Origin: Moniliophthora roreri
Taxonomy: Eukaryota; Basidiomycota; Agaricomycetes; Agaricales; Marasmiaceae
Reading direction: 5' to 3'
Assembly (NCBI GenBank): GCA_001466705.2
Contig: LATX02000189.1
Location: forward strand, 930,001-994,000
DNA: 64,000 nt
Shown: positions 33,797 through 45,251 of the stretch, piece by piece
Layout: each line of letters opens with the position of its first letter
Position numbering within the stretch: the first letter of the stretch is position 1
Notes under the pieces: model-generated
Told to the model about the DNA's origin: nothing
What the model saw: only the letters and a program-made list of their open reading frames with translations
Database searches by the model: none
Program-made: the position numbers and the translations under genes

Positions 33797-36291
33797 ATGT
33801 AAGCATTACATGGTTCAATGTGGCCTTCATCTTTATTGATCTTGTCTATCGATCCAGGGCTTCAGAAAGCTTTGGATTCCAAGCTGAGATCAGTCAGTTG
33901 TTGGATCTCATTATCAGTACGTCGCTGCAATTTTATGTTGTTTTCTTTCATCGGCAATTAATATACTTTTCTATCGTAGACACTTTCTACAGCAACAAAG
34001 AGATCTTCCTTCGGGAGATCATCTCCAACGCTTCCGATGCTCTTGACAAAATCCGCTACGCGTCCCTCACTGACCCTTCCGTTCTCGAAACCGAGAAGGA
34101 GCTCTTCATTCGCATCATACCCAACAAGGAGCAGAAGACCCTTTCCATCAGGGATACTGGTATCGGTATGACCAAAGCCGACCTCGTCAACAACCTCGGT
34201 ACCATCGCCAAGTCTGGTACAAAGGTATGCTCGCTTAAAATCTTTGGTTACTGAATTCTCTCTTACACGCTTGATAGGGCTTCATGGAAGCACTTTCCTC
34301 TGGTGCCGATATCTCCATGATTGGTCAATTCGGTGTCGGTTTCTACTCTGCCTACCTTGTCGCTGAGCGTGTTCAAGTCATTTCGAAACACAATGACGAC
34401 GAGCAGTACATTTGGGAGTCTGCCGCCGGCGGAACCTTCACCATCACTCCCGACACCGTCAATCCTCCTCTTGGCCGTGGTACCGAGATCCGTTTGTTCT
34501 TGAAGGAGGATCAGACCGAGTACCTCGAGGAGAAGAAGATCAAGGAGATCGTTAAGAAGCACTCAGAGTTCATCTCGTACCCCATTCAGTTGGCGGTCAC
34601 GAAGGAGGTTGAAAAGGTTCGCGCCACTTTGATCTCTGTCGGTTATAACTCAGGCTGATCATTGTTGTTGCAGGAGGTCGAGGACGATGAAGAGGAGGTC
34701 AAGGAAGATAGCGAAGACCAGCCCAAGATTGAGGAGGTCGATGACGATGACGACAAGCCCAAGGACAAGAAGACGAAGAAGGTCAAGGAAGTTCAGACTA
34801 CCAACGAGGAGCTCAACAAGACCAAGCCAATTTGGACGCGTAACCCCAACGACATTACCCAGGAGGAGTACGCCGCCTTCTACAAGAGCTTGACCAACGA
34901 TTGGGAAGACCATCTCGCTGTCAAGCACTTCTCCGTCGAGGGTCAGCTTGAATTCAAGGCTATCTTATTTGTTCCCAAGCGGTGGGTATTTGTTCTTGCT
35001 CTTCTGTTCTGGTTGACTTAATAGTGACTCCTACAGTGCTCCCTTTGACCTCTTCGAGTCCAAGAAGAAGCGCAACAACATCAAGCTCTACGTCCGCCGC
35101 GTTTTCATCATGGATGATTGCGAGGACCTCATTCCCGAGTACCTCAACTTCGTCAAGGGTATCGTCGACTCCGAGGACCTTCCTCTCAACATCTCTCGTG
35201 AGACCCTCCAGCAGAACAAGATTCTCAAGGTCATCCGTAAGAACATCGTCAAGAAGTGCATGGACTTGTTCTCCGAGATTGCTGAGGACAAGGATAACTT
35301 CCAGAAGTTCTACGAGGCCTTCGGCAAGAACCTGAAGCTCGGTATTCATGAGGACGCTCAAAACAGAAGCAAGCTGGCCGAGTTCCTCAGGTTCTACTCC
35401 ACCAAGGCCACTGACGAGCAGACCTCTCTCAAGGGCGAGTTCTTTCTTTGCAGACTATCTCTCCACCGACACTGACTGGGCGCGTCACAGACTACATCAC
35501 CCGTATGCCCGAGGTCCAGAAGTCCATCTACTACCTCACCGGCGAGTCTCTTGCTGCTGTCCGTGATTCGCCCTTCCTTGAAGTTCTCAAGAAGAAGGGC
35601 TTCGAGGTTCTTCTCCTTGTTGACCCCATTGACGAGTACGCTATCACCCAGCTCAAGGAGTTTGATGGCAAGAAGCTCGTCTGTGTGTCCAAGGAGGGTC
35701 TCGAGTTAGAGGAGACTGAAGAGGAGAAGAAGGCCCGTGAGGAGGAGGCAACTCAGTTCAACGAGCTTTGCACCGTCGTTAAGGATGCTCTTGGTGAGAA
35801 GGTTGAGAAGGTTGTCATCTCCAACCGTATTACCGACTCGCCATGTGTCCTCGTTACTGGTCAGTTCGGTTGGTCATCGAACATGGTAAGTTGTTCTCAT
35901 TTCAACTTGATCACAATGCTGACTCCCCTGGTAGGAACGTATCATGAAAGCCCAAGCTCTCCGTGACTCTTCCATGTCCTCATATATGGCGTCGAAGAAG
36001 ACCCTTGAGCTCAACCCCCGCAATCCCATCATCAAGGAGCTCAAGCGCAAGGTCTCTGAGGACAAGGCTGACAAGTCCGTTCGTGACCTCACCTACCTCC
36101 TCTTTGAGACTGCTCTTCTCACCTCTGGTTTCGCCCTCGACGAGCCTACATCCTTCGCTAAGCGTATCCACCGCATGATCTCACTCGGTCTTGATGTTGA
36201 CGAGGAGGAGGAGACTCCTGCGCCCGCCGCTGCTGAGGCACCTGCATCATCAGAAGGTGCATCAACATCTGCGATGGAGGAGATTGACTAG
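33797..36291 (+). CDS. HSP90: Cytosolic heat shock protein HSP90
   Basis: HSP90 is an ATP-dependent dimeric chaperone of kinases and steroid-type receptors. About 700 residues are read over eight exons. The initiator is split: A and T at 33797-33798, G at 33858, giving [20 protein letters not shown]. The GHKL ATPase shows [40 protein letters not shown] and [14 protein letters not shown]. Then follow an acidic linker ([20 protein letters not shown]), the middle domain with [20 protein letters not shown] and [14 protein letters not shown], and the dimerisation domain. The C terminus reads MEEID instead of MEEVD. Intron 35435-35490 has a GC donor. Codon use favours C-ending codons, as in a highly expressed gene. 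The promoter carries heat-shock elements. Confidence 0.97.
33799..33857 (+). other. Intron inside the HSP90 start codon
   Basis: The intron opens GTAAGC right after AT and closes ATCCAG; the next exon begins GGCTTCAGAAAGC, so ATG forms only after splicing (AT|G). The unspliced sequence reads ATG TAA, an immediate stop. Confidence 0.85.
35435..35490 (+). other. GC-AG intron in HSP90
   Basis: The exon ends AAGG, the intron opens GCGAGT and ends GTCACAG, joining EQTSLK to [16 protein letters not shown]. The nearest GT (GTTCTT) gives the wrong phase. Confidence 0.85.
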
Positions 36292-36723
36292 AAGATCGAT
36301 TGACTCGGATTTGTGTCATCGTGCTTTGGTATTTTTTTTTGTTGTACATTTTGCTGCATTTTCATTGAACGCAATTACGTGTATCATCTAGCTACTCAAA
36401 AGAATCAATTATTGTCTACAGTCATTCAGGAAAAAGAATGAGATTCTATCAAATTTGTCTTGCATGTCATTGTCTGGCTGTACAGTGTAAATGCCATCAC
36501 TTTGACTGTGATAGGTGTCACCGAAGCTTCTAATCGACATTATCAGACCCAGTCATACAGGAGTCATACAGGAGTCAGCCTCCTCTCCTTTCCGAGTTGA
36601 CGCGTTCACGACTCGTCGAGTGTCCCCTGTCAATTTCTCCGGTAGCTACTATGATTTTGATGACATGATCTCACGTTTTACACGATGATGCAGGTGAAAC
36701 AAATTTTCCCGGCGCCCTGCATT

Positions 36724-36849
36724 TATTTTCCGGAATGACTCTCTGCTAACACGTGTACATGTGGGATGGGCGAGTCAAACGCGAAAAAGGCATGTGTGGT
36801 TCGAGTCAAAGCGCGTGTAGAACGCGTGTTACTGTCATTCCGGAAAATA
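36724..36849. repeat. 16-base perfect inverted repeat with 94-base spacer
   Basis: TATTTTCCGGAATGAC at 36724-36739 is the exact reverse complement of GTCATTCCGGAAAATA at 36834-36849. The spacer holds two near-copies of GAGTCAAA followed by a CGCG-containing step, and ACACGTGT and ACGCGTGTTA near its two ends, which extend an imperfect dyad. It lies 345-470 bases upstream of the orphan gene start. Confidence 0.85.
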
Positions 36850-37136
36850 TTGAAATTCACTAGCAATCACTCTCGTTCTCAGGCCAGCCCAGCTACATGA
36901 CGCCGTTGAAGTCAGGAATTTGTGCTTTCCCAGGCGCTTTCCATCTGGAATCGATTCATCGATGTGGACCTGGCCTGGCGATCAACTAGCGATGCGGACC
37001 CTTTGGCTACCCCAGGTGGGCTCGGCTCGCGGTGGGTATCGCTGACCTAAGAACAATGGGAGTCGGATGTGACGCGGAATAGTCCTTTTTTGTACTTCTG
37101 CCTTTCACTACCATATTGTTACCTCATGATCTCCTC

Positions 37137-37143
37137 TTTATAG
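37137..37143 (+). promoter_or_regulatory. TATA-like box of the small orphan gene
   Basis: TTTATAG, about 50 bases upstream of ATG 37194. Confidence 0.5.
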
Positions 37144-37193
37144 CGCTATCCTTTCTGCTGTCCCTCTCGTTTCCTTCCCAATTGTCAAAGCAC

Positions 37194-37970
37194 CATGTCC
37201 AGACCAACTCCAGCCAAGTTTCACCACCAAATGCCCTTTCCGTCATCGTCATCATCATCACCATCATCATCATCCTCAAGACTAATTTATCGCTTGAATG
37301 AGGTGCAAAGTCATTTCTCAGTCGCTTAGGTCCTCATTGCTAACTTTTGTGTGTGTGTATGTATTGCTTTCCTTGCAGCCGTCTGCTGCTGCTGATTTTA
37401 CGCATCCACCACGACTGGATTCTCCTTTTCAACTTGCTTCTAATGCTACAGTAAGCTTTCGAACGGCATCATTTGTGCCATTCACTGATCTCTAATCTTA
37501 TTCAGAACATACCTGCTGCCTATAATTATCGCGTCTCAAAGTCGACGCCAGCCCGAAGACACCAGCGTCATTGCGCTCGCATCGAATGCCCTATCCCGAC
37601 GATGCCTCATGCTTTCGACGGTTTACCGTGGATATCTGTCATGGACATTCAACCTTGCAAATCCACTCCCCCGAGCGATATTGCGGACCTTTCACGACTC
37701 GAGGTAGACCCGCGTCACCAGCGCCCTTCTCCTTCCCATCGTGTGGGTCCAGTCAGACGTCGAAAGACGTCATTCCGCTCCAATCCCATTACATCCTCGG
37801 ATTCATCGTCGTTACTCCTCGAATACACTAAATTATCGACTTTGTCATCGACACCGCCTCCCAAGACTCCGAAACGATCCCAGTCTCGTATTGCTTTTCA
37901 TGATCTCATGCCAATGCTCACCTGTGATATCCGGCATCGCGCTGAATTTCCCGGGCCATTAATGCCCTAG
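37194..37970 (+). CDS. Small Ser/Pro-rich orphan protein
   Basis: Three exons joined at canonical phase-0 introns (37303-37378 and about 37451-37505) read from ATG 37194 to TAG 37968-37970, giving about 214 residues. Exon 1 (MSRPTPAKFHHQMPF) contains a poly-Ser run encoded by a TCA/TCG repeat. Exon 2 begins PSAAADFTHPPRLDSPF. Exon 3 has FDGLPWISVMDIQPC, a basic GPVRRRKTSFRSNP patch and STPPPKTPKRSQSRIAFHD. No domain is recognised and there is no signal peptide or membrane segment. The TATA-like box and consistent splice phases support a real gene, but the composition is low-complexity and the model is not backed by family motifs. Confidence 0.5.
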
Positions 37971-38422
37971 TCCATCCGCTTTCGATGCTTTCCGTTTCGT
38001 TCTGACAATTGCTCTCATCATCGTTCTGATCATTGCTCTGCACGCATCTCCCCATCTCATCACTCTTACACTGACATTGCAATTGTAGCAACAGACTTTT
38101 TTGTGCCACTGCTCCATACACTGTATCTTCATGATTTATTCGTGATTTATTCGATTTCGCCCACATCGCTTTACAGACATCCCCCATCATCTTTTATCAG
38201 CTACGTTATTGTAGGCCATTTCTTCTTTTTTTTTTTGCCCCATTTACTGCATCCAGCTTCGACCATTGCATTTATAAAGCCATCATACTGTGCCTCGACG
38301 TAATCTCTTAGGCTACATGACTCGATATTAGTACTTGCAAAAAATGACTCGAAATGTTTACATGTCAAGAACTGGCCATCATTATCAATATCATTGCTTG
38401 ACATTCAACAATCCCAACATCG
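37971..38422. other. Intergenic, upstream of SER1
   Basis: This 450-base stretch is T-rich with a run of T near 38,225-38,236. No gene is seen; it should hold the SER1 promoter. Confidence 0.5.
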
Positions 38423-39688
38423 ATGGCATCAGAGACGCGACACATCAATTTTGGCGCAGGTCCATCTGCCCTGCCTGACTCAGTACTCGAGGAGGCAGCG
38501 AAAGGGCTACTCAATTTCAAAGGTACCGGCATCGGCGTTGCAGAGATCTCGCACCGCTCGAAAGAATTCACGGGTTTCCTTAACGACCTCGAATCACTCA
38601 TCCGCACACAACTGGGCGTGCCACCCACACACAAAATTCTCTTCACCCAGGGGGGAGGGACCGGACAGTTTTCAGCAGTCGTTCTGAACCTCCTTGCCCG
38701 TCACCGTCTGCTGCACCCCGATCTTCCTGATGAGGAACGAATCATGGACTATGTTATCACTGGTTCTTGGAGCAAAAAGGCGACAGAGGAGGCCCGACGA
38801 TTAGGTGGAGGAAGAGTCAACGTGGTTGCAGATGCACGGCAACAGTCGAGCGATGGAAAATCCTTCCAAAGTGTACCTCCACACGACGCGTACTCGTTTT
38901 CTGTTGACCCTGCACTCATCTACTACTGCGAGAATGAGACCGTGGATGGCGTCCAATTCTCCCACCAAGATAATTCGCCTACCTCCTTCCCGTTCCATCT
39001 TCTATCCAAGAATGGCTTGCTGCCACTCGTAGCAGACTACTCTTCTTCGTTCATGTCCCGTTCCATTCCACGACTTGCCGACCACGCGGTCATTTTCGCG
39101 GGAGCCCAGAAGAATATCGGTCCAGCTGGGCTGACGATTCTGATTGTTCGTCAGGACTGTATTGTAGATGTCGATGCTGCTGCCAAGCTTGGTGCAGTCC
39201 CTGTACCAATCACCATGTCCTTCAAAACACTCGCCGACTCTGGTAGCTTGTACAACACCCCATCGGTCCTGCCCATATACATCGCTGGCCTTGTTTTGCA
39301 GAGGTCGAAGGAACTAGGAGGCGTGCAGTACTACGAGCAGGTTAATCGTAGGAAAGCTGAGAAGCTGTATGCGACCTTGAGGGAAGGAGAGGAAAAGGGT
39401 ATTTTCCGCGGGAAGGTGAAGGAGGGCTCTGGCAGCTGGATGAACGTCGTGTTTGATGTGCTTGGCGAGGGCGCAGAGGCGCGCTTCCTCAACGGAGCAG
39501 AAGAAAAGGGTATGAAAGCGTTGAAGGGGCATCGGTGAGTATTTTACTATCGCATCTATAGCATATTTCTGAACTTGTGGCCTGTCAGCTCGGTCGGAGG
39601 TATCCGAGTTTCTCTCTATAATGCAATCACAGAAGATCAGACCGATAAGCTTGTATCGTACATGAAAGAATTCATCGCGAATGCCTAG
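38423..39688 (+). CDS. SER1: Phosphoserine aminotransferase
   Basis: This PLP enzyme converts 3-phosphohydroxypyruvate and glutamate to phosphoserine and 2-oxoglutarate, the second step of serine synthesis. It reads MASETRHINFGAGPSALPDS, then GIGVAEISHRSKEF and FTQGGGTGQFSAVVLNLL. The PLP-binding Lys is in IFAGAQKNIGPAG. Near the C terminus come NTPSVLPIYIAGLVL and KGHRSVGGIRVSLYNAI. There is a single intron, at about 39,537-39,588, inside the C-terminal domain; about 405 residues in all, slightly longer than bacterial SerC. The stop lies 41 bases from the stop of the convergent TRAPPC10 gene. Confidence 0.96.
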
Positions 39689-39729
39689 ATGTTGGCTAGG
39701 TCTACACTTATACAATTAAAATACAGTGG

Positions 39730-42700
39730 TTATTTTCCCGTCATCGCTACGACATAAGTACTACGTCCTCCTCTAGGCAGTATCAATACACTCTCTGCAC
39801 CATGAGTTTGATATGTATCCGTGGTAGGAATAGCCATCGAACCCATGGTCACTTCGTCAGTAAGTGGTAACGCCGAAACGGCCACCTTGGGGAGTGTATA
39901 TTCCCCGTGGTGCAAAGCGACCAGAGTAATTGGCACTGTAAATGTCGTGTCGTCCTATTTGAGTCTGTGAATAAAAGGCTCGCTTCTATTCGGATATGAA
40001 CTTACTGTAGCAACAAAGTTACCCCGCTTTTTCCCACTAATCAGCCACTCTTTGACCATTTCTTCTACATCATACTGCATGGCATATGCGCGTGTTTTGT
40101 CACCATGGCTAGAGCCCCAATGGAAGGACGTGTGGATACTAATGGTGGCGGGTATCGGTTGGCCAGCGTAGAGTGGTGCGGAATCCTTTGCAGCAGGTTG
40201 TAGTAGCTTCAATGTGACAGAGGCAACAATCTTGGGGAGAGATGAATAAGAAATTAGCTAGGAACAGTGACTTGTGAGACTGGCACAAACGTTCATCTGG
40301 GGCACATCTACCGGGATTTTGACGGTGTGCCATGGGCCATGGTCCATATCAGAATGTCTATGGGCTCGCAGACTCTAAGGACGCGGTCAGTGACATTTTC
40401 CTGCCTTTTCCATATGTCCTCACCTGCTTTAATTTTTCAACGGGTTCATCTAATTCTTCCGATCCATGATGTTTCGCGGGCAAGACGACTTCACCGGATA
40501 TTTCATATCGTTCAATCCAGCCAGCATCTGATTCCAGGATCTCAACCAACTTATTGATCAAGGTGAGCCTACGATCCCGCCAAGGCGGAGAATGTATCAA
40601 AACGTCGTCGACAGTCTTTTCAATCAATGATTTGACCTCTAGACGCGAAGGAGCTGTCAGAAGATATGTAGTGGTGTACCAAGTGAAGCTCACCTTCCCG
40701 TAGCATGCGATACCGGACCCGTAAGTGTAATGGCTCCCTTACTGCATGGCACAAATATAAGCATATCTGGGATGACTTGGACATGCTACAAAGAATTACC
40801 TGGCCCATCACTCGAATTGACCTGGAAGATGAAGCTCACTGGCTGAGCCGGCTTCACGGTCTGGTCAATGAATTGAATACGCATAGACCAATCAACAGCT
40901 CAACAAACTTACATATAATGGTCGAACCGCAGATGTAGACGAGACAACAGACACATTCCCGGCTCCCTTATTGGCCACGTCCAAAATGACGTCGGCCACA
41001 CGAACGTGTTGGTGAGTCAGTGTAGATATCGTGAATTTGGAGAACAGGCTAGACGAAGGAAGGTCAGCAAGCAAGACTCTTGTCTCTATTTCATTCCACG
41101 AACCGCGTGCCACGGAAAAAGTCCTCCACATTGACTGAGATGGGTAATGAAATTGAAACGTTCATTACAGATCTCAGGACCCTCGTCGTGGAAGGCTCTG
41201 ATGCAGTCACGTATTTCGCCTCTACTGTAAATTTCTACGAGGTACGTCAGTGACAACACACCATAAGAGGGCCAAATGCCTACAAGATCCTGTCCACCAG
41301 GAATATGAGAATGGGGTATCAGCAGTTCCACGGAATTGTCGTTGGGAATATCTTGAAAAATCATCTGATCGTCAATGACTTCAAATTTGGCACTGTTGTC
41401 TATCAGTAGAGGCATAATTTGAGCGAACTGGAGTGGAAAATCACCAAGGAATACTTACTGGTAAGCAAACTAGTATCTTTTAGGTCGAACTTTGCGGTGG
41501 GGGAGGAAAAGTCGATCGTTACGTGCTTCACATGATTACGACCCGTCGTAATCCTAACCAATAGCTTCGACTTGCTATCAAGTTCAACTATCAAGATAAA
41601 TTTGAGCCAGAGAAAGAAGACCAATTTAATGAAATAAGTACCTTCTGGGGGCGGAGAAGATTCAATATTGAACGCAAGATTGTCTTGTGGTAGCCTGATC
41701 AGGAACGGCTTAAAGCTGGATCGAGTACCCTTTCCAGCAGGTTTCCGATAATTCCATTGAAGTAGAAGCCGTGATATACGAATCTCACTGCTGTCTAACA
41801 TGAAAGTGCCCGTTGAGGGGTTCTAGTGAGGGTCGGTGAGGGAAACTCTAGTTTCTGTGGTGTTACAACGTACTGGACAAAACAACTTCAGATGGGATTT
41901 CCCTGCTTCGAGCCGAATAGGACCGGACGTAAAGTCCAACTTTTCTGAATCTCGTCCAAGAATTGTTACAGTAATGTTGGTAACTGGAATAGGCTGACGG
42001 AAAAACATGAATATGGGGACATATGAACTGATTACGTCGACTCACGCAAGGCAAATAATTGAGTACTGTGACCTCCACATAAGAGCCATCTTTGTCTTCA
42101 GGAAGTTTTGCAGTTGGGCTGACATGCAGAAGGAAGGAAGGGTGATCAGGATGATGCAGGTCTGCATAAGCGAGATATTAGCGAACATAGACCAATTTCG
42201 GGGAGCGTTTTACACACCTGCATCAAGTCCAGCAGTAGTTTGCACCAACGCATCCACGAGGCGGGAAATACATGTGACCCTATCCTCTTCTGTCATCAGC
42301 AGCTCAGCCCCCGAGCTTTCGGTATACGTCTTCATAAACGATAATAGGAGGTGTATCCAATCTCCGTCTTTCGGCTTCCCCAACTCCGCGTGCGTATCCA
42401 GAGCATGACAAAGCGCCGAAGATTCGAGTGAGGTCCACTTGTGGAGTGCATAATGTGCAGGGAGTGAGGTGTATGTTGAGAGAGCTGTTTCTAAGCGACC
42501 TCGATGTCTGTAAACATAGGTCGTTTATAAAAGGCGTCTACCCTCGATAGGACACGACTCACAGGTCTAGAGCGGCAAGACTCCCATGGAGTTTCAAAGC
42601 AAATTTGCGACGACCAGATTTAGCGTATAATTCAATAGCACGATTGGTAGTCTGAACATATAGCTCGTAAAATGCTTCCTTATCGGAAAATGTGGCTAAT

Positions 42701-44270
42701 AGCTGAGGGTTGCTAATCTGGTTTGACGAAGGTGATCCCTCGTTCGCAGCCTGGGAAGTGGAAACGCTCGAGAATGGTGGTTTTGAGGGGAGGTGCCCGG
42801 TCTTAATTCCTATCACATCGAGCTATAAGGACAGTCAGGAAGAAATGAGCCTAATAAGGATAGTGCTCCTTACTTGGTGTCGAGCGAGCTCTACCAACTC
42901 AGCCTTTCCGGCATTGAAGGCCGATAAACTGGGGTCCAGAGAGAGATCGGCTACCCACAAGTCGGATTGTTCTACTACGCTCAACGCAGATGAATAGATC
43001 CACGATTCTATGAAAAACGGTGGCAAAGTTGCCTGATGTAAAGTCAAGTCGGTTATCATAAGTTATCGTAATGACCAAACGAACCTCCACTTCACGAAGG
43101 CGGCGACCAAAAGCTCCCAAAAATGCACCAGCCTTTTTGCACACCTCGATGACGCGTCCGGACTGTGCGAGCAACTTGCATTGGCGTGCGAGAAGGTATA
43201 CTCGAAAGTCGAAAACCGAAATTGTGTTTGCGAGGATCAAGTCACGGTATGGTTTTTTCGTGACTGAAAGGAGGGGTGCAGAATCGTCCTTGGGATCGGG
43301 TGTGATGAGGGTACCGAACCAGGAGAGGTTCTTTTCTTTCAGAACTTGGTAGAATGTTGCCTCGAGTTCATCGTATTGCAACAGCGATTCATCGAATAGT
43401 TTTACTCCTTCGAATGAACTTGCTAGGCTTTCCTGGTAACGCAGTCAGAGTCCTGCGAAGGTAGTAGTCATAGTTACACACCTTTAATATGAAGAATGTG
43501 CAAAAATTCCATCCTGGCATCTGCCTCTGCCCTTCGGACCTCTTGACGTCTTCCTCTCGTTGCGCAACAGATGTTTGGAAAGCTTGCAAGACACCATCTT
43601 TGATTTTGTTTATAAACTCTCCCCAAGCCGCAGGGTTTTCGACACCCGTGGTCCATAGCAGCTGAACGCACCTACCGATACGATGGACATATGCTTACTA
43701 ACAAGGAGGTTTCATTCACTCACCTCTCCCGTTTATCTGAATTAAAATCTGCTCTAATCTTGTCTATCACCGAACCCTTTAGCTGAAAGAAGTTTCCACT
43801 TGGTGCTTTGGCGTCTGGCCGCACAACGTGAAGGATCAACCACTCTTGATTCCTTCGCGTCAATACTGTTGATTGCCATTCCTTGATTTGCCTTTTGACT
43901 GTCGTTCTGTAGCCTTCTAGGTCTGTATTCTGCAAGGTATACGCAATTCAGCCGAGGAGATGGGGATTGAACCAGCGGATCAAATTACTTCGCAAGACAC
44001 AATATAGATATTCAATAGCGGCTTCTCCAGTATTGTCGCAGGGACTTGGGAAGCAAGCTCGTCTCGTCGAACAGTTTCCAGAGGCACCAAAGATACCCCT
44101 AGCTCCTGGATGGTCCGTATGGATGTTCGGGACGGTGGTTTCCAATGCAGGTAACGAAGGGGGAAGTGGGAAAGAAGGGTAGTATGTATCTGGGACCAAG
44201 TCGGTGAAGATAAAAAGGAATGCGGAGCAGCATAGGAAATGAGGACGCTTCTGCTATTTGGCGCGTTCAT
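39730..44270 (-). CDS. TRAPPII complex subunit Trs130/TRAPPC10
   Basis: TRAPPII is the exchange factor for Rab11/Ypt31 at the late Golgi; Trs130 is one of its specific subunits. The model runs from ATG 44270 (MNAPNSRSVLISYAAPHSFL) to the stop at 39730 with many introns and about 1,200 residues. N-terminal matches include WSQIHTTLLSHFPLRYLHW, WLILHVVRPDAKAP, KGSVIDKIRADFNSDKRERC, PGWNFCTFFILKESLASSFE, and KNLSWFGTLI. The helical mid region has ANTISVFDFRVYLLARQC and EVCKKAGAFLGAFGRRLREV, both strongly typical of the family. The C-terminal third is beta-rich, ending VLILPRGGRSTYVVAMTGK. It is head-to-head with CBC2, 55 bases between start codons. Confidence 0.9.
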
Positions 44271-44325
44271 GACATGGACGCGAGGAGTTGAATTCGTGAG
44301 AAAATTTCGGACTCTCTACTTTGAA
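44271..44325. promoter_or_regulatory. 55-base bidirectional promoter, TRAPPC10/CBC2
   Basis: Only 55 bases separate the start codons of the two divergent genes. Confidence 0.6.
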
Positions 44326-45173
44326 ATGGCCCATGTAGTGCAGGCTCTCGACTTGCCATCCAATTATAAGGATTCTCAAAGCAGGGTTGACCGGCAGAGA
44401 CAAAATGAGCTGCTTGCGCTCTCAACGACCCTATACGTACGTCATCTCCACTCACACAGCTCAACCGGACTAAGAATCTCGGACAGGTCGGGAACCTGAG
44501 TTTCTTCACGACAGAGGAGCAAATATACGAACTTTTTTCAAGATGCACATCTCCCGAAGACGGAGGTGGAATAAAGCGTATTATCATGGGTCTCGATAGG
44601 AATACAAGGTACGGTTGTTATTTGCTTGGCTTGGATGTTTGGCTGACGTTTAGCACAGAACTCCCTGTGGCTTCTGTTTCGTGGAATATTACACACATGC
44701 CGAGGCTCTTGCAAGCATGCGATACATTAGTGGCACAAAATTAGACGAGCGGATAATTCGATGCGATCTCGACCTCGGTTACAAGGAAGGCAGACAATTT
44801 GGTCGTGGAAAGAGCGGTGGTCAGGTCAGGGACGAGCACAGACAGGACTACGACCCCGGAAGAGGCGGCTGGGGTGCTCAAGCACAAAGAGCTGAAATTG
44901 AAAGAAGAAGACAAGTTGAGGAGCGGTATGCAGACGCCCAAGACGGCCCCGGGGCCGTCGCTGGTGGAGGAGAGGATTGGAAAGAGGTAGAAGGAGGTGA
45001 CTCCAAGAAACGTGGACGTTCCCCTGAGGATGAAGGCGAAAATGAAAGACTGGTACGTCGTCATGCTCCAGAATCTGCTAATTTCCTTTTTTTTTGATCA
45101 TTTCTATTGCATTGCTCTTGTGTAGGCTCAAAGAACAAAACTGGATGATGATCCAGAAGCGGAACGCATGTAG
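44326..45173 (+). CDS. CBC2: Nuclear cap-binding protein subunit 2 (CBP20/Cbc2)
   Basis: CBP20 binds the m7G cap of Pol II transcripts together with CBP80. Four exons from ATG 44326 to TAG 45171-45173 encode about 220 residues. Cap-stacking tyrosine context [17 protein letters not shown] precedes the RRM. RNP2 is [18 protein letters not shown]; then [20 protein letters not shown], and RNP1 with [13 protein letters not shown]. After the RRM comes [20 protein letters not shown], the conserved cap-site tail, then an Arg/Gly-rich and acidic C-terminal extension ending DDDPEAERM. The extension is longer than in human CBP20 (156 residues). Confidence 0.95.
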
Positions 45174-45251
45174 AGTTGTAATTCCAATGCTCCTTCTCCC
45201 GACTGGTATCAATACATGACATGTGCATGAATAGTATGCAGAGCACCCGTG

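Larger units (their letters stand above)
36292..37193. other. Intergenic between HSP90 and the small orphan gene
   Basis: A 900-base gap. The first 150 bases are T-rich and fit the HSP90 3' UTR. Between 36,700 and 36,850 lies a 16-base inverted repeat with related internal motifs. A TATA-like TTTATAG at 37137-37143 sits about 50 bases before the next ATG. No protein-coding signal is seen. Confidence 0.55.

Noticed and set aside
34263..35361. Leu/Val-rich ORFs on the minus strand under HSP90
   Set aside because: Antisense of a codon-biased HSP90 reading frame; no family motifs.
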